The notes under the pieces: model-generated
The model's database searches: none
What the model saw: only the letters and a program-made list of their open reading frames with translations
Told to the model about the DNA's origin: nothing
In this document: piece by piece, positions 60,875 to 64,000 of the stretch
Numbering within the stretch: the stretch's first letter is position 1
Layout of the letters: each line of letters begins with the position of its first letter
Made by a program: the position numbers and the translations under genes
Assembly: GCA_029532625.1 (NCBI GenBank)
Contig: JARFXM010000007.1
Span: forward strand, 1,054,001 to 1,118,000
DNA from: Lomentospora prolificans
Taxonomy: Eukaryota; Ascomycota; Sordariomycetes; Microascales; Microascaceae
DNA: 64,000 nt
Reading direction: 5' to 3'

Positions 60875-62325
60875 AGCGCTTGGAGTAATACAAAAGGAAG
60901 GAAGGGCCGTGTGATAAGCCCGGAGATGAAACTTGGATGCAAACAACTAGGATCTTTCTGCGGGACACAAAAGCGCTGACGACGAGGAACGGAAGCTTCA
61001 GCATTGTATACGAACAGCCTACATTTTCCACTAGACCATGAATCTTACTGATTATATGGGTTACGGCCGGAACGATTGGTCTCCACCAGAGCATGATAGC
61101 CTGCTAGGGCTGGCATGCGGAAAAGAAAGCTGTAAATATCCGGTCCCTTGCGTGAATTGCCTTAAGGATACGCCAAAGTCACCGTTCCCATGCTAGGAAT
61201 AGTAGCATCAGTCAGCAGTTATCCCGCCCCGCTGGCCGTCAGCCAGCCTTCACACCCCCTTGACGATGGGGAGCTCAAGCCCAAGGCTCGAACCCGACTC
61301 AACGACTAATACCGAAGCCTGGTGAGATGACATGGGGAGGGGGGTGTGTCTGACTGCCGCATCAAAAAGGTGAGAAAACCCCCGGTTTCCCGCTACTCTG
61401 TATTACTTCGTAGGCAACCTCCGTGTTAGTATACGACCTCGGACGGTGTAAGCAGGGCGAAACTGCAAACACCATCACAGTATGAATTCTCATTCTCACC
61501 TCCCATCGTCACCCGGATGTTCCCCCATACCCATAACTATGTCCATGCCCATGCCCACTCGCTCCCTGTTACCTTCTGCGCCCTCGACCCTCACCCATCT
61601 TTGTGGCTAGCGTTTTCTCATGATGCTGGCCGCCCTTCCCTCGAACCTCCTGTGGAAGATTGTTTTTGGGGGCCCTTGGCGGGGGACAGAAGACGTGGAA
61701 GGCGGCGCATGCTTTTTTTTTTTTTTTAGACTAGTTGCAATCTCCATCTCTTGCTTACCTGCTGATCTTTTGAGGATTGCATTCGGTTTGGCATAAGATT
61801 CTCACCCTTGAAGCAAGGGCTCTCTCATCCTTCGACCAGAAGAGGCATCATGGCGAGAGAAATGTAGATGAGGCTCCCCCTAGGCCCTTTTTTTTTTTTT
61901 TTTTTCCCTTCGTGCATTCCGCGCTAAGCCGCCACACCTTGATCACGCGTGTCGCCTTTCCGCCAGCTTTGGCTTGTTGGAAGGGGAGTTGATGATCGTC
62001 GTTGCCTCCAACTGGCACCTGTCAGCAGCCACGGCGGGTACGCGCTTCTCAGGTAAGACCTTCTCCGGCGGCCCTTCAAACGTCTCGTCTGGTGAGATTC
62101 CGACGGTCTTCGCAGTATTGAATGGGGCAGTCCTTACGTCCGTACGGTGAGCTTATTAGAGAGTATCTGTAGATCGGACGCCACGCAAGTAAGGTGAGCC
62201 CGGGAAGCGTAATCGCTAGTCGGCGGCATCCGCGCCGCAACCCGAGGACCTTGCAGAAGGAGGGAACGGAAAAAGTAAAGGGTTTTTTTCCGTTTCTTTT
62301 CTTTTTTTCCCTTTTTCTTTTTTTT

Positions 62326-62356
<31 letters not shown>

Positions 62357-64000
62357 TCGGATGTCGCTTGGCCTGCTTTGATTCAAGGACATATCCGACG
62401 CCAGTCCACTCTCAGACTGTTAATCGTGCAGCATGTAGGACCGGGGGAGCCCTCACCCGCTTCCGTCGATGCTTTATATATAGGGTTGAAAGCGTGACGT
62501 CTTCCAGTTTGCTTTGGGGGCCATACATGTGCGAGTTTTATATAGACCGCTATCTCATTTGCTGGTGAGATGCGCGCGCTCGACCGGTGTGAGGGCGGTC
62601 ACCGGCCCGGAGGAGGCCCAGCGCGAAACCCAACTGGTGAGGATAACGGCAGAAAGAAACGTGCAGCGTCAGATATCAATGGCTATACATCTGCCGGAAC
62701 CAGTCATATTCGACTCAATTCACGATGGTGCGGTCTTTGGCGAGGTGCTCCAAAAGCCGGACAAGGCCCCCCCCACGTTGCCTCTCTTCTCCAACCGATT
62801 CTTGCATCACACTCGCGATCGGGCTTTCGCTAACTCGGTCTTCCTATAGGCAGGGAAGTTGAGAGAAGAACGCCAAGAGCTCTGGCTTTCCGGTGGCTTC
62901 TCGGAAAGAGCTACGATTGCCCGTCCCTGCATCCGCTCTTGCCGTCAAAATGAGACCTGGTCACCTGGGGTCGAATTCTCTCTCCGAAACCACCGGGAAC
63001 GGACGCCCGTGCTCATGAAGCCGCTGCGGGCCTCCTGCGCTCCATTCCCCCATCCCGTGGGGGATCTCACAAGCGCCGCGAAGAAAATAAAACAACCTAG
63101 AATCTGACTCTTCTCTGGAAGGCCGGTCACTAACGGGACGAGACGACAACGAGCCATGTTTGACTCGTCTCATGCTCACCAAGGTCGTGCCCGTGCGAGT
63201 CGTACAACCTCATCACGACATCATTGTCAGACGATAAGTACGGCCGGACCAGAGTGCTGGAAACCCACACAAGCCTGCTAGGACATCCAAGGACAGAGAG
63301 GATTTGCTGACTGCCACGCACCGGTACCGGACTCGTCAGCAGTGGGGTGGGTGTGTGCGTAAACACGGAAACGGTTCTGATCCCACGTTCTCAGGGATCT
63401 CTCCGCACCCTTGAGCCTAAATCCTCGAGGAGAACGGCACTAGTGCGGAGTTGTACAACACGAGAGCACCCGGACCAAGGATGATCTCAGCCCTAGAGCC
63501 CTAAGGAAATTCATTCCTTGACTATTTCGACTTCGCCTCTCTGGCCACGCAATGGACTTCGGCTTTGCCCCTCTCCGATCCGGGCTCAGATGGGATCTTT
63601 TTTCGCCTTGGCTATGTATTCAGAGACGGGCCATCGATGAAGGCGTGCAACCCTCCTCGGGTGGTGGCCCACCTCGCAGGCATGGTAGACCTCGATGCTT
63701 CTGCCCGCCCAGCATAAGAAGTAAGCAGTGCGGGGAGACCCAGACGGATGACATCCACGCATCACGTTGGAGAACTTGCAGACACCTTTCGATCACGCCA
63801 AGTACCCGCCACAACACCGCATCGCATCGCCAGTCAACCGAACAGTGACACGATAACCCCCATGTTCCACTTAATACCCAATGATGGCGACTCGCATCGA
63901 CATGAAATGGTGGCTGTGGGTGACCCCACTCTCTTGTCTTGGAACAGAACTTTATCCTGATACCCAAGGTCGCACATCGCGGCACAAGAGGGTGAAAGGC
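60875..64000. other. Terminal region, no gene seen
   Basis: This is the 3' flank of the carboxypeptidase gene and then sequence with homopolymer runs: T runs near 61712 and 61891, and a T18-G21 block at 62318-62356. Frames up to about 120 codons on both strands have no recognised motif. A gene could begin beyond the window edge. Confidence 0.45.
62318..62356. repeat. Poly-T run joined to poly-G run
   Basis: Eighteen T are followed at once by twenty-one G. The G part could form a quadruplex, and both parts are prone to sequencing error in length. Confidence 0.85.

Overview
This window reads as nuclear DNA of a filamentous ascomycete, most likely a Sordariomycete. Genes are split by short introns (53-106 bp) with GT...AG ends and CTAAC-like branch points. 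Quinate-catabolism genes, a fungal DHA2 transporter, a DUF4360 secretory protein, YVH1, a fungal C2H2 factor and a CPS1-type peptidase support this. The species cannot be fixed from the sequence alone. No intact transposon, rRNA gene or CRISPR array was seen.

Layout. 1-5.6 kb: gene-poor, with degraded coding-like scraps. 5.6-6.9 kb: a secreted DUF4360 protein carrying a long Pro/Val/Glu repeat. 8.4-14.6 kb: a decaying quinate/shikimate catabolic cluster. Intact genes encode type II 3-dehydroquinase, a shikimate/quinate dehydrogenase-like enzyme and 3-dehydroshikimate dehydratase. Between and beside them lie a broken dehydrogenase paralogue and broken, rearranged pieces of a QutR/qa-1S-like repressor. 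The intact enzymes would take quinate through dehydroquinate and dehydroshikimate to protocatechuate. No quinate permease or activator gene is visible. 16.2-16.8 kb: a small three-exon orphan gene. 18.5-23.2 kb: a nine-exon gene for a 1416-residue orphan protein with a beta-rich first part and a long helical, coiled-coil second part. 23.8-24.3 kb: a remnant resembling the N-terminal domain of fungal STAND proteins. 24.8 kb: tRNA-His(GTG). 25.6-27.4 kb: a DHA2 drug:H+ antiporter-type transporter. 29.9-31.1 kb: a cysteine-rich single-pass membrane protein. 32.2-32.9 kb: a secreted prepro-protein. 34.3-35.1 kb: an F-box pseudogene.

35.2-51.2 kb is about 16 kb without any convincing gene. It is not obviously AT-rich and contains homopolymer runs. 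It ends at a C2H2 zinc-finger gene (51.2-53.3 kb) whose presumed leader has an overlapping upstream ORF. The window closes with YVH1 (57.3-58.5 kb) and a vacuolar M20 carboxypeptidase (59.1-60.9 kb), followed by 3 kb with no gene recognised.

All exon joins were read by eye from splice signals and frame continuity. Family calls rest on motif recognition, without database searches.
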